From Hyphochytrium catenoides (taxonomy: Eukaryota > Sar > Hyphochytriomycetes > Hyphochytriales > Hyphochytriaceae): DNA of 32,301 bases. A program made the translations under genes and the position numbers. Position 1 is the first letter of the stretch; the number at the start of each line of letters is the position of its first letter. The DNA lies in contig FLMG01000941.1 of assembly GCA_900088475.1 (NCBI GenBank), positions 55,914-88,214 of the forward strand, given 5' to 3'. Positions 10,801 through 20,540 of the stretch are shown in pieces. The notes under the pieces were generated by a model that had not been told where the DNA came from, made no database searches, and saw only the letters and a list, made by a program, of their open reading frames with translations.

Positions 10801-13730
10801 AGGAAGCTTTCTTTTTGTGATATCATAAACGTTGACAGAAGAGAAACACCGAGTGGCGTCGTGGATCTAGTGGCCTCATGCGTGCAATGACGGACATACC
10901 TCAAATGACACGCGATTGACAAGGTTCACCCTTCCGGGTCCCGGTCCGACATGGTACGTAAAATTGAACCCTCCTCTCCAGGCAGGATCCACCTCCTTTG
11001 CTTCCTTCCCTTCCAGCGATCGGAGCAACGGCTCTGCATCATGCTTTCACATTGCGCGCAAATTTGACACAGAAAAGTTAGAATATCTATTATTGAGAGG
11101 AAGGAGTAAGATAGCGTGAGTGAAAGAGAGAGCAGAGGATATATGCAGCTTAGGAGACAAGGTGGCAGGACTTCGATGGCATAAGGGCATCCTTCAAGAG
11201 GAAGATGAACTCTGTATGGTGATCACACAGAGGTACAATATCCCAACTAACGGGGACGGGAACTCAGCATGTGACATGAGAGTCTTGGAAATGTCAGGGA
11301 GGAGGAGGCTGAGTTGTATACAACTAAAGAGATAAGGCAGGCAGTCTTGAAAGAGAGAAAAATAGAGAGACAGAGAGAGAGATAAGCAATCGCATTGAAG
11401 AAACTGACATAATTTATCGGAATGCTGGGAATAGCCGGCAAAGCGAATCCCGTGCCAGTCTTTGTTCTATCTTTGGCGTCCTTGAGCTCCAACCTGTCAA
11501 GTTCAGTGAGTGGAATGATTGGATCGAGCCGCCTTCACACTCTTACCCTCTCTCCCTTCTAACCGTTCCTCCAGTTCTCTAAGCCCTCTGCTATCCCTCA
11601 CCCTTGTCTTCTAATCGAAAGGCATTGCCCGGTCGCCACGCGAAGAGGGTTAAGTATTTAGAAACCGCCTGCCCGCATTTTTGCTCCCCTGTCTGTTAAA
11701 CTTACCTTCCACCACTTGGAAGGGCACCTGAGGCGGGCCACAGTTTGGTCGGATCCGCCTGGCCCAAGAAGACACTTTCAGCCACAGCAGATAGAGAAGG
11801 ACGCCAGGGACCTTCCGGGAAGGTAACTCCCTTTGAGAAGCCGTCATCTAAGGGATCTGGATAAATGATGGCAGCCACAGCTCCGTACTCCTGAGCGAGA
11901 AGAACCTTGTTTGCCTGGAAAAATGTGGTTAAGAGCGGGACATTACGCTCTAAAACATAAACTAAGAGGGAGCCTAGCACATATAGTAATAAGAGCCTAG
12001 CACATATAGCAATAAAGCAAAGATAAGGCGATCAATAGCAGGTCACTGTCACGTGGACTAACGCACTTGGACCCACTATGAGAGCTGAGCGGCAAGGCTT
12101 GAGAGCGAAGAGGTAGAGGTCAACAGAGAAGAACTTTTGCCAGTTGTAACTTACCGCTGACGAGTCTCCGTTCCTCATGATGACGACTCTATCCTTGACA
12201 TCGACGTCAAGCTTTTTCAAGGCTTCAAAGTCTTCTCTCCTGCCATAATTAGCAAAAACGAGCTCCTTGTCCTTGACCTCTCCGTCCGCAGAATAGTAGT
12301 GAAAGGCTTGCTGCTTCTCTGTCTGCTTTCCGTCTCCTCCCTCAACAGGTTGCAAGAATTCCGCCCTGTACTTCTTCTGTTCAGGGGCAACGATCTGGAA
12401 GGAGAATTGGTGGCGAGAAAGGGCCGAGCAAAAAGAGAGGGAAACTTAGACGCAAGGTGACTCTCTCTTCTCTTTGCTGCTTCTTCTTTCCCTCGATATC
12501 TGCCATTAAGACATCCACACTCCCCAGATTTGCCAGAGGCTCATGCCTACCCCACAAAAGCGGAGCTGTCCCATTAGCTGGCCGGGCACCTTGGAGTTGC
12601 AGCTCCTCCTTCACCCTCCTTGTCCGTCCTTTCTCCGGGCTCAGTTGGAATGACGTCTTCTCTTTCGCATGGCATTGACCCATTTCTCTGCCAGCTTTTG
12701 TCTGATGCCGTGCTGCTTCTACAACCTTCCCTAGCCCCTGTGCTCACCTCCAGCTTCATCTCCTTCATTGAGTTCAGCATAACTTCATACTCTGCCACTT
12801 GCACCTGGTCTGGCTCAAAGCCAAACTCTAAGATTTTATCCCGAGTGTAAAGGGCTGCTTCCTCGTCTTGTGAACTACCCGCCAGCCTTGGAGCCGCGGT
12901 GTAGCGCAAGAAGTACTCCTTCAGCGTCTCTCCTGAGACCAAAGAAGCAAATGCTTGTCCGACGCTCTTCTGAGGACTGCAATAACGGTAAGTTAACTTG
13001 TTGCACCAGGACTCCGAAAGTGCACAATGGACAGAAGGCAAGAACCTTGCGTGGAACCTAGAGACGCAGAAGGTAGGATTCAAGGCATGCAAACACCAGC
13101 TTCCGGAGGAGCAGCTGGAGAAGTAAGGAGAACGATGGACTCGTGGATGGAGAAGAATGCTAGACACTGGCAGGCGGATCAGGTGTTCGAGGAAGGGGAA
13201 CAATGGACTCGAAAACAAGGAATCAGACAGGAGACGATTGTGAAGAGCTGAAGAAAAGATATCACGTAGTACAGCGCTTACTCTAAAGTGATAGTCTGTC
13301 CCTTGTGAGTCAGGAAGCGGCTGATTGCAATGCACCCGATTGCCACGCCCAGCACACAAAGGAAGATGACAAGGCCCACGCATTGACGAACTAGCAGATT
13401 TCTCCTCACAGCCCTTTGGTTGAGCGGCGTGTCACTTCGAACGTCGCTGTTGCTCCCAGAGCTAAACGTTGAGACAAGACGCCGACGAGAGGTGACGCCA
13501 ATAGGCAGCTGCGACTTGACTCCCTTAGCGTCAGGCTCTAGGGGTACACCCAGGTCTATTGTTTTCAGTGAGGAGCGGCCCTCTGGGGAAGTAGACAGAG
13601 ACTTGGCAAGCTTCGTCGATCCGCTAACCTTTAGATTTTCTGATGCTAGAGGAGTTGTCTCTGAAGAGATGCCTGCTTCTTGCTCTTCCAAGGCTGTCCG
13701 CGGCAGCGGCGGCTCACCTGGCTCCATCAT
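7887..13730 (-). CDS. catalytically degenerate glutamate carboxypeptidase II / transferrin receptor-like membrane protein
   Basis: Type II membrane protein, about 980 residues, of the M28B (PSMA/transferrin receptor) family. Exons: 13730-13282, 12976-12748, 12701-12462 (least certain), 12394-12155, 11914-11706, 11493-11409, 11043-10900, 10666-10501, 10312-10172, 9985-9788, 9570-9228, 8983-8729, 8372-8304, 8169-8137, 8028-7887. Phases match throughout. The start is the first ATG; the open frame upstream begins only with TTG. Order: cytosolic tail of about 115 residues; one membrane helix (about 117-141); PA domain in exons 4-5 (VFANYGRREDF, IIYPDPLDDG, PEGPWRP); M28 domain in exons 6-11 (VIIGNQRDS, AADPGSGSS, LASWDGGAYG, AYINVD); TfR dimerisation domain in exons 12-15 (NGLPSRPWYRYGLLAP). 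Compared with human PSMA, ligands His377, Glu425 and His553 are Gln558, Ala605 and Phe764, and the catalytic Glu424 is Gly604; Asp387 and Asp453 are kept (Asp567, Asp633). Peptidase activity is therefore unlikely; a receptor or scaffold role is inference. A Lys/Arg/Ser-rich insertion lies in exon 10. Confidence 0.9.
11970..12015. repeat. 23-bp tandem duplication in an intron
   Basis: Two adjacent 23-base copies (11970-11992 and 11993-12015) differ at one position. The unit begins GAGCCTAGCACATATAG. It lies in the intron between exons 4 and 5 of the receptor-like gene and looks like a simple recent duplication. Confidence 0.9.
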
Positions 13731-14434
13731 CTTTCCTTGAGCAGACCTAGGATCCTTCAATATGGCAACGTACCTACACCATCAATCAGCAGAGCTCCAT
13801 GTCAACGATGACAGCGCCAGTGCTCCCTTGACCCGCGTGCGGAGCTTTCCAAGGAGCAGTTTGCCTCTCCGCATCTCCGGTCTGAAGACGGTCTCTTTGG
13901 CATCTGGAAAGTGCATCACAAAAGCTTCGCCATCAAGTTTGCCCCAGAAAAGTTCTTCCTCCTCACATCTCCTCCAGGACCTACGTATCCTGTATAATAC
14001 AATCTGTTTTTCTGAACATATGATGTTTGACCCAACCTTATCAGGAAGAAGTGCAGTTTGAAGTTGATGTGAAGCTCGGATGTCAATCATCTTTGGAAAG
14101 TGAGGAAGAGCGATGATGCGGAAAAAGCTGAAGAGAGAGCTAATGCAAGACAGAGACAGAGCCGCAGATGCACGGAGAAGAGAGGACAGAGGAAGAGAAA
14201 GGACAGAGTGAGAGAGAAAGAGTGAGAAAGTGTATGTGAGGCGGAAAGAGAGCGAAAGAGAAACAGAAATAGGGAGAGTGAGAGAGACAGAGGAGAGAGA
14301 TGGCGAGGAGAGAGAGGAAAGGAAGTGAGCGGCACAGTCCCCAGGACATGTGGGCAGCACGATGCCACGAAGCAAGAGCTGGACAAGCTTCTCTATGCCT
14401 ACCATCCTGGATTGAAAGAGGTTTTATCATAAAG
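13731..14434. other. spacer upstream of the receptor-like gene, with GA-rich tract
   Basis: This 704-base spacer separates two minus-strand genes and should hold the promoter of the receptor-like gene and the 3' end of the transhydrogenase gene. Positions 14100-14330 are strongly purine-rich on the + strand, with interrupted GA runs. A minus-strand open frame crosses the spacer and is listed separately. Confidence 0.6.
13782..14405 (-). CDS. candidate small gene or upstream exons, unrecognised
   Basis: An open frame starts at an ATG in good context (A at -3, G at +4) at 14405-14403. Its middle part is low-complexity Leu/Ser translated from CT-rich DNA and may be an intron. The last 100 or so codons are more protein-like, with EEEELFWGKLDGEAF and MHFPDAKETVFRPEMRRGK, and end at a TGA 50 bases upstream of the receptor-like gene's first ATG. 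No family was recognised. It could be a short gene, an upstream exon of the neighbouring gene, or chance. No convincing splice pair was found. Confidence 0.3.
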   Translation of the reverse strand: MVGIEKLVQLLLRGIVLPTCPGDCAAHFLSSLSSPSLSSVSLTLPISVSLSLSFRLTYTFSLFLSHSVLSLPLSSLLRASAALSLSCISSLFSFFRIIALPHFPKMIDIRASHQLQTALLPDKVGSNIICSEKQIVLYRIRRSWRRCEEEELFWGKLDGEAFVMHFPDAKETVFRPEMRRGKLLLGKLRTRVKGALALSSLTWSSAD

Positions 14435-17400
14435 TTAAGCATTGACTTTTCCTAGCCCTGATATCGCTGCATTTCTATAGGCTTCGGCAAGGGTAGGATA
14501 GTTAAACACTGAGGAGCGAAGCAGCTCGATCGTCGCGTCCTGAGCCATCAAAGCCTGGCCGATGTGAATGATCTCGGTGGCGCCCTCGCCAATGCAATGT
14601 GCGCCTAAGAGCTATTTGCATAAAGGACAGTTAGCAAGAGTGATGAACGGACGGACACGAGACTCTCTCAAAAGAAGGCGCAAAGGATGCGGACATCAAC
14701 TTCATGGAGGTCTATGAGACGATAACCTACGAAAAGGTAGGCGCAGGTAGTGGTTGCGAGCGTGACAAAAACTTAGCGAGAGAAAAAGGAAATTTGCAAG
14801 TCAAACCTTCAGAGTTTTCCGGTCAAAAATCAGCTTCAAGAACCCGTCTGCGCCGCCCAACATCTGCCCTCTCGCCAGCTCACCGTATCGTGAAATGCCC
14901 ACCTGCGCCGGAACGGCCGTCCCAGATCAGACAGACAGAGAGAGAAAACGCGACAGTGTTGGCAGAAGAAGAGGGACGACAGAGCAAGGGGAAATGGTTC
15001 TACCGCCCGAGGAGTTGGGACAACAGCTGAGAATACATAGATTTACCCTCAATCGCAGAGAGGACTGGTCAAGAAGTAGGGAGAAGACGCGAGAAGTAGA
15101 ATGCAAAGAGCAGCGACAGGGCGGACGCACCTCATAATCTATTCCTTCCGCCGTGAGCTGTTCTTCAGACTTGCCAATCATAGATATCTCGGGGATGGTG
15201 TAGATTCCATAGGGGAAAATATTCTTCCGGAAGCTGTACTTGTCGTCACGCAGCTGTGGGGCACAGAGGAAGAAAGCTGCGATGAGCCAGGAAAGCACAG
15301 AAAGCAAGGCCCAGCCAGGGCGTGGATGGTTGACCACAGCAAACACGTAGAAATGGATCCTTTCTTCCATAATAGAGGTAGGAGAAGACAATCCTGGCCT
15401 AAAGATAAGTGGAAACCCTTGACAACAATGATCCAGAGACTTGGAAACGGTTAGGCCTACCTCGTCTGGGTTCCACATATGAACTGAAGCCAGCCGCCCC
15501 TGCTCCATAGACGTGGAGGCAAGAGCTGGATACCCTATGCAATCACCAGCCGCATAGCTGAAAGACAATAGTCCCCGAAGAGTCGCCACAAGGGAGGAAG
15601 AGCGGAACGAGAGAGAAGTGGCAGATTAGATTGAAGAGACTCACAGTGAGGACACTAGGCCCCATGGCATGCAGCATGCCAGAGGAAGAGACTAGCAAGG
15701 TCCTGCCGGTCCTGCCGAGGAAGCTCACGTAGCAGTGGAGAGAGATAATACTCAGGATCCCTAGTCGACTGAAAGAGAGAGGGCACGAGGTTACGGATAG
15801 CTCCTTACATCCAGGGCTTGGCAGTTTGATAGTTGTCATCCACAGAGATAAGTCCTCTCTTGTTTACTGTCAGTCCGACAGCCTCAAGATTCAGGGCGTC
15901 CGTGTTAGCCTGCCGCCCCACAGAGTAGAGAAGCCCAAAGCCGCTCAAGTGTTTACCGCTACTCAGCTGAACATCAACCACGCCGTTTGAAACCTAACCG
16001 CGATTATTCGGGAAGAAGGACGAGGGTGAGCAAGCCAGATAAGCTACACCGAAGAACCACACCGCTGACGAGCAGGCTAGACGTAGAGAGAACAAGAAAT
16101 TTGACAATAGGTTGAGGTTCCATTGACGTTATGCAGAGATTGTCAAATGGGTGGAATCGCCAGGAACAGGTGAAGGTCAGAGCAACTTGCTCTAGAGACC
16201 AGTCTAGAGAGTGAAGAAAAAAGTTAAGCAAAAGATAGTGAAAGTCTGTTCGAGAAGCATTCTTCCCTACCTTGGCGCTAACAACGTTCTCATTGAAGAG
16301 AAAACGAGCACCACGCGCTCTCATGGTTTGGGTAAGGAACTCCACCACCTCACGGTCAGCAAAGTCCAGGATCTTCATAATAAAAAGCATAGAATGGGTA
16401 TGTGAGAGCTGACGTTGACGAGCTACCCAACAGGGCACAGGGCAGAGAACACGGTCTATCATAGGGATGGTAAAGCACACCGGACGTGTCTTACAGATAG
16501 TCGCACCACCAAAGAGATGGGAGCCGAGCAAATGAAGGCAAGAGGAAAAGCGCTGCATGGCAGTATCCTTCGCAAGGCAAAGCACTTGCGGGAAGAATAA
16601 GTCATTCATCGATGGAGAGCGTGCCTACCGATTTTCTGGGGTCCACCACTGTAACCTTTGTCCCTGATATAATGTTAAACATGGAGGCGTACTCGATTCC
16701 AATGACTCCGGCACCCACGACTATCAAGTGCTTCGGTACTCTTTTGATCTTTCCAAAAAGAATCTAATGTACAGAAGACGCCGGAAGGAGGGAGCGAGAG
16801 AGTCCCGAGTGAATGTGAGAGACACAAAAGAGAGGTTCAACACGTGCCCTAGACAAACCAATACCAGCAGAGACCAGAGAGGAGGCGAGAGAAGATGCTA
16901 AGTGTATTGATTAACCTGATCAGAGTCGAATATATACTCTCCATCGAATTCAATGTCGTCCCGCCGCGCTGGCCGCGTACCCACAGCCACCAAATACTGT
17001 GCAGGAGAGGATCATTAGTCCAGAGCCAGACAAGTAGAGCCGGAAAGGAAAAACGACTGAGATCTGCAACCCACGTGGGAGATAAGTGAAAATCGGCAAC
17101 GAGAAGCCTTGAAACAGACCGATTAAGGGCCAGTAAAGAGAGTCAGGAGGCAGCAGAAAGAGTAAGGAATATGACCTTGTCTGCTGAAAGAATTCGCGTG
17201 ACGTTCGCCGACTGGATGTGCCTGTGAGCGTCGGCTGGCATGCGCCGCGTGCTCTGATTATCATCCTGTGCGCCACGTGAGAACAGTCTTTTACTCTGCT
17301 TTACTCCCCTCTCTCTCTCTCTTCTTCTCACTGCAGGCTCTCTCTCTCTCTCTCTCTCTCTCTCCCCGGGTCTCTGCCTGCAGTGTTTTCTTGACTTCAT

Positions 17401-19464
17401 GTCCCTTCGTGACATCGAAAGCTGATCTATTTAGTCACCAGCTATCTTACATAACTGCGACGAGCTCACTTCGCCCGTAATTCCTCCACTCTTTCTCTCT
17501 GCTTGCTTCTTCTATGGAACCCACTGGTCTGTCACTCCCACCAGACGTCCCGATTTACTTCCCACCTCAGCGTTCTTGCAGACTGCAATGGTTTGTACAT
17601 TCTCAATCGGAGGAAGAAACCGAGCAGTGCCGTAGACCATCTCTACTCCGTGCCTATGAGGAGGAGGAAGAGCATCAAAGAAATGAAAAGGAGAAGCTTA
17701 GCGGAAGGAGCCTGAAGAGTAAACGAGAGGGCTAGCACCCTCAAAACAAGCTGAGTTAGTTAAGGAGATAAGACCACAGGATGAAAGGGATTGACTCTAT
17801 GGTCAAGCAAGACAGAGACAGACTTGTGTTCAGGTTAAAAGGGGAGGTAGAAGAGGAGAGAGAAGAGAGGCATCCAGAGACAGATAGAGACAAGGGAAAG
17901 CGAAAGAAAGCGACAAGCATGCATGTAGAAAAGATAAACCAGAGTAGAAAGAGGGAGTTCGTGCGAGAGAGAGAGAGAGAGAGCCGGGAAGAGCAAGAGT
18001 GACTCGACATCGAGGGAAAGAAATATATGCAGAGAGAGAAAGCGAAAGAGTGGAAATGAGACAAAGAGAAACAGCCATGAAAGAGAGTGAGAGAGCGGTA
18101 GATAAAATACCTCCTCATCAGATTTCGCGTGTATTCTGTCTCATAGTTCTCTACTCTCTCCACGAAAGACATCAGCTTCTGGAAAGATCCGGCCTCCTTC
18201 TGCCAGGATGAGCGACCGCTGAAACCTATCAATGGCATGAAGTAGAGGCGTAGAGAGTGAGCATGGCAGAACGAGGAAGAGGGCAACGAACAAAGCTAAG
18301 AACAGGGCTTGAAGAGAAAGACACAAGGGCCGAGACAGAGAAGCATATTTGAGAGCAGAAGGAGAGAGAGAGAACAAAAAGCGAGAGATACAGAAAAAGA
18401 TAGGGGCCTGGGATGAATAGCATCTGAGGGACAAGGGGAGGACAAATGGCTTGCGGAGCGAACAACAAGAGGCAGATAGTAGTCCATCCAAAGACCGCAT
18501 ACCAAGGAAGAGACATCAAAGGAGAGCAGAGAGAGAGACAAACACAGAGAGAGAAAGAGAGAGACGGGGATTGACAAATGCAACGGTAAAAGACATTGCT
18601 CACCTTGATTTCGATAGCCTGTGAGATGTAACACGGCTTCTCTCAGTGTCTTCGATGGAACTGTTCCTGTGTGGACGCAGACTCCTCCCAGCATATCATT
18701 CTTATCAATCATGCACACCTAACAGGATAACAGAAAAGAGTAGAAGGATACCAGAGATGGAAGGGGAGAGGGAAGTGTGTGTGTGAGAGAGAGAAAGAGA
18801 GAGGAGAACATCGAAAGAGAGAAGGAGAGAGAGAGAGAAAAGAGGCGTTCATACCAAGAGTGTAGGGTGGGTTATCAGCAATGGAGGCCCAAGAAAGCGT
18901 GTTGACCCAAATGAAATAATAGCAGCTGAGAGGATTGGAGAAAGAGAGAGAGAGAGAAGAGGCAGAGAGATTGAAGGGACAGATGGATGAGGGAGAGGAG
19001 AGAAAAGAGGTACTTTGGGATATCGCTGGCAGACGCCTCACCTTCTTTCCTCTACGTGCCGAGTCTATGGCGCATTGCTGTGCAGCTGGGCCGCTGCCGA
19101 TGACCACCTGCAGAAGTAGGTGGATGTGGAAGCGACGACCACGAGGGGGAGAAAACTGTGAGACCCGGGCATAGCTCTGAGCTAAAACAAAAGTCCCAGG
19201 AGAGGAATAAGGAGGATCGTAACTGAGCGACACATAGACTTGATAGAGGAGACAGAGAGAGAGAAAGGAGAAAAAAGAAACACGCTTCTGCGCTCGGACA
19301 CTGCTGCCTCGGCTCCATACCAGGTCGAAGTGATCTCTGAACGGCCTCAAAGATGAACCTTTACGCAGCTTAGACTGCTTTTCTTCGCTTTGCACCGCCG
19401 TGCTGAAGAACTTCTGTTGCCCAGAGGGGCGGATCCGCCTGGTGATACGCGCCAACTGCATCAT
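14435..19464 (-). CDS. sthA: soluble pyridine nucleotide transhydrogenase-type flavoprotein, likely mitochondrial
   Basis: FAD- and NAD(P)-binding flavoprotein of the disulfide reductase fold, 537 residues, closest in motif pattern to soluble transhydrogenase, which transfers hydride between NADPH and NAD. Exons: 19464-19321, 19107-19042, 18718-18604, 18225-18111, 17653-17566, 17265-17176, 16996-16916, 16763-16629, 16372-16271, 15993-15809, 15557-15461, 15253-15131, 14902-14807, 14611-14435; GT-AG with consistent phases. The first ATG of the frame opens an Arg-rich leader containing QQKFFSTAV, typical of a mitochondrial presequence. Then come the FAD motif GSGPAA (52-57), [17 protein letters not shown] (81-97), the NAD(P) motif [10 protein letters not shown] (248-257), the second FAD motif [25 protein letters not shown], and [13 protein letters not shown] near the C-terminus. 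The second redox Cys is Thr89 (C84-V-H-T-G-T), as in bacterial SthA, and the HPT motif of dihydrolipoamide dehydrogenase is absent, so lipoamide dehydrogenase or glutathione reductase is unlikely. Confidence 0.92.
17311..17365 (+). repeat. CT dinucleotide tracts in a transhydrogenase intron
   Basis: Two CT runs separated by a short mixed segment lie in the intron between exons 5 and 6. The gene is on the minus strand, so the transcript carries GA here. Most other introns of this gene carry GA on the + strand, meaning CT in the transcript. Confidence 0.85.
17834..18104 (-). repeat. GA-rich tract (CT on the sense strand) in intron 4 of the transhydrogenase gene
   Basis: The interval is mostly purine on the + strand, with a clean GA run at about 17968-17982 and many interrupted ones. 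It sits between exon 4 (ending 18111) and exon 5 (starting 17653). It produces spurious Ser/Leu-rich frames on the minus strand and Arg/Glu-rich frames on the plus strand. Confidence 0.7.
18500..18970 (-). repeat. GA-rich tracts flanking exon 3 of the transhydrogenase gene
   Basis: Interrupted GA runs (18519-18564, 18782-18842, 18941-18960) lie in introns 2 and 3, on either side of the 115-base exon 3 at 18718-18604. On the sense strand they are CT tracts. Confidence 0.7.
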
Positions 19465-19760
19465 CTGTCTTCCTTGAGGGAGCGTCTCTCCCTTATAGCA
19501 ACTCTTTCTAAACCTTGTCTCCTTCCCAATTCGGGAGAGAGAAGCGGAGGACCCTGGCTCCAGGCAAGATTTTAGAGACCGGCGGCCCAAGGACGGAAGA
19601 GACGCACAAAGCACGTATGCCGCTGATGCTGCCAGTGACTCCCTTGAAGAATGATTGCCGCCCTTCTTCGGTTCTGGAGAAAGAAGTCTTTCCACTTTCA
19701 ACTTTTCTCGCTCTTCTCTCTATGTCGGATCCTCTCTCTAGCTCTCTCTCCCTGATCTCG

Positions 19761-19801
19761 ATCTCTTTCTCTCTCTCTCTCTCTCTCTCTTCCTGTCTCT
19801 T

Positions 19802-19876
<75 letters not shown>
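19761..19876 (+). repeat. long CT microsatellite
   Basis: Nearly continuous CT dinucleotides over about 115 bases, the longest microsatellite in the window, broken by a few TTCC or TTTC steps. It lies in the spacer between the two divergent genes, roughly 300-410 bases from the transhydrogenase start codon. Confidence 0.97.
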
Positions 19877-19878
<2 letters not shown>

Positions 19879-19962
19879 TCCCGTCTGGGAAAGAGTCTGG
19901 CGGGGAACACGCGATCTCTCTCTTTCTGTCCGTTGCTCCTGGGGGAATCTGAAATTACAATC

Positions 19963-20103
19963 ATGGTGAGAACCGCATTTGTATATGGAATATACATGGC
20001 TCTGACTGGAGGCATTCCGGATCAGCCTGGTTGGAGTGACTGGTTGGTTTCTGCTGGAAGAGGAAGAGACATCGGATCAGAACTCAGAACTCTTTCTTCC
20101 TCC

Positions 20104-20150
<47 letters not shown>

Positions 20151-20478
20151 TCTCTCTCTTTCTCTTCCTCTCTCTCTCTCTCTCCCCCTCCCCTCTCTCT
20201 CTCCTCCCCACGCACACTCACTCTCTCTTTCCGGTCTCCCTCTCACTCTCAACTCCCTCTCCTCCTTCCCCGTCTCTCTCTCTCTCTCCCTTCTATGTGT
20301 GTCTGCTGCTGATGTTTCAGGCGCCCATTCCGTGCCGCGATTGAGCAGAAAAAGACTGAAAAGAGGACAACAGGGTCACGACAGAGAACCAGAGACAGAC
20401 GAACCAGACCGCTGGTTTATAGATCGTTACAACCTAGCTAGCTCTCTCTTCCAAGAGAGAACTAGACAGAGATCGTAA
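19963..20478 (+). CDS. candidate short gene in the divergent spacer, unrecognised
   Basis: An ATG at 19963 in strong context (A at -3, G at +4) opens a frame beginning MVRTAFVYGIYMALTGG. It then runs into a CT microsatellite translated as Ser/Leu repeats and ends in a charged C-terminus. A real gene would have to remove the CT block as an intron: a plausible acceptor TTTCAG lies at 20325-20330, with possible donors at about 20028 or 20041. The amino-terminal 20 residues look like a small hydrophobic membrane segment. No family was recognised, and the frame could be fortuitous. Confidence 0.25.
20099..20190 (+). repeat. CT microsatellite with interruptions
   Basis: A second block of CT dinucleotides with occasional CCC and TTT steps, in the same divergent spacer. 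Looser CT-rich sequence continues to about 20290. Confidence 0.95.
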
Positions 20479-20540
20479 GCGTCCGCCGCACCTCGAACAG
20501 AAAGGAAACAGAGAGAAATTACTTTGACACTTCTGCAACG

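Larger units (their letters stand above)
19465..20540. promoter_or_regulatory. divergent spacer between transhydrogenase and BCD1 genes
   Basis: This 1076-base interval lies between two start codons facing away from each other, so it must contain both promoters unless more genes lie inside it. Two long CT blocks (19761-19876 and 20099-20190) occupy a large part. No TATA-like or other named promoter element could be singled out, so the regulatory label rests on gene orientation only. Confidence 0.55.

Noticed and set aside
13973-14036. A 45-base intron joining LLPDK to a Gly-rich frame in the spacer at 13.9 kb
   Set aside because: Every traced intron in the window is longer than 90 bases, and the downstream frame ends after about 24 codons.
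14435-19464. Dihydrolipoamide dehydrogenase as the identity of the transhydrogenase-like gene
   Set aside because: The second redox Cys and the C-terminal HPT motif are missing, while the TEIIHIGQA pattern of the soluble transhydrogenase type is present.
18709-19701. 330-codon uninterrupted minus-strand frame taken as one exon
   Set aside because: Its first part contains the true exon 1, but the rest is translated CT-rich intron. The FAD motif continues correctly only after splicing 19321 to 19107.
19698-20015. Arg/Glu dipeptide-repeat protein on the minus strand
   Set aside because: It is simply the translation of the GA complement of the CT microsatellite.
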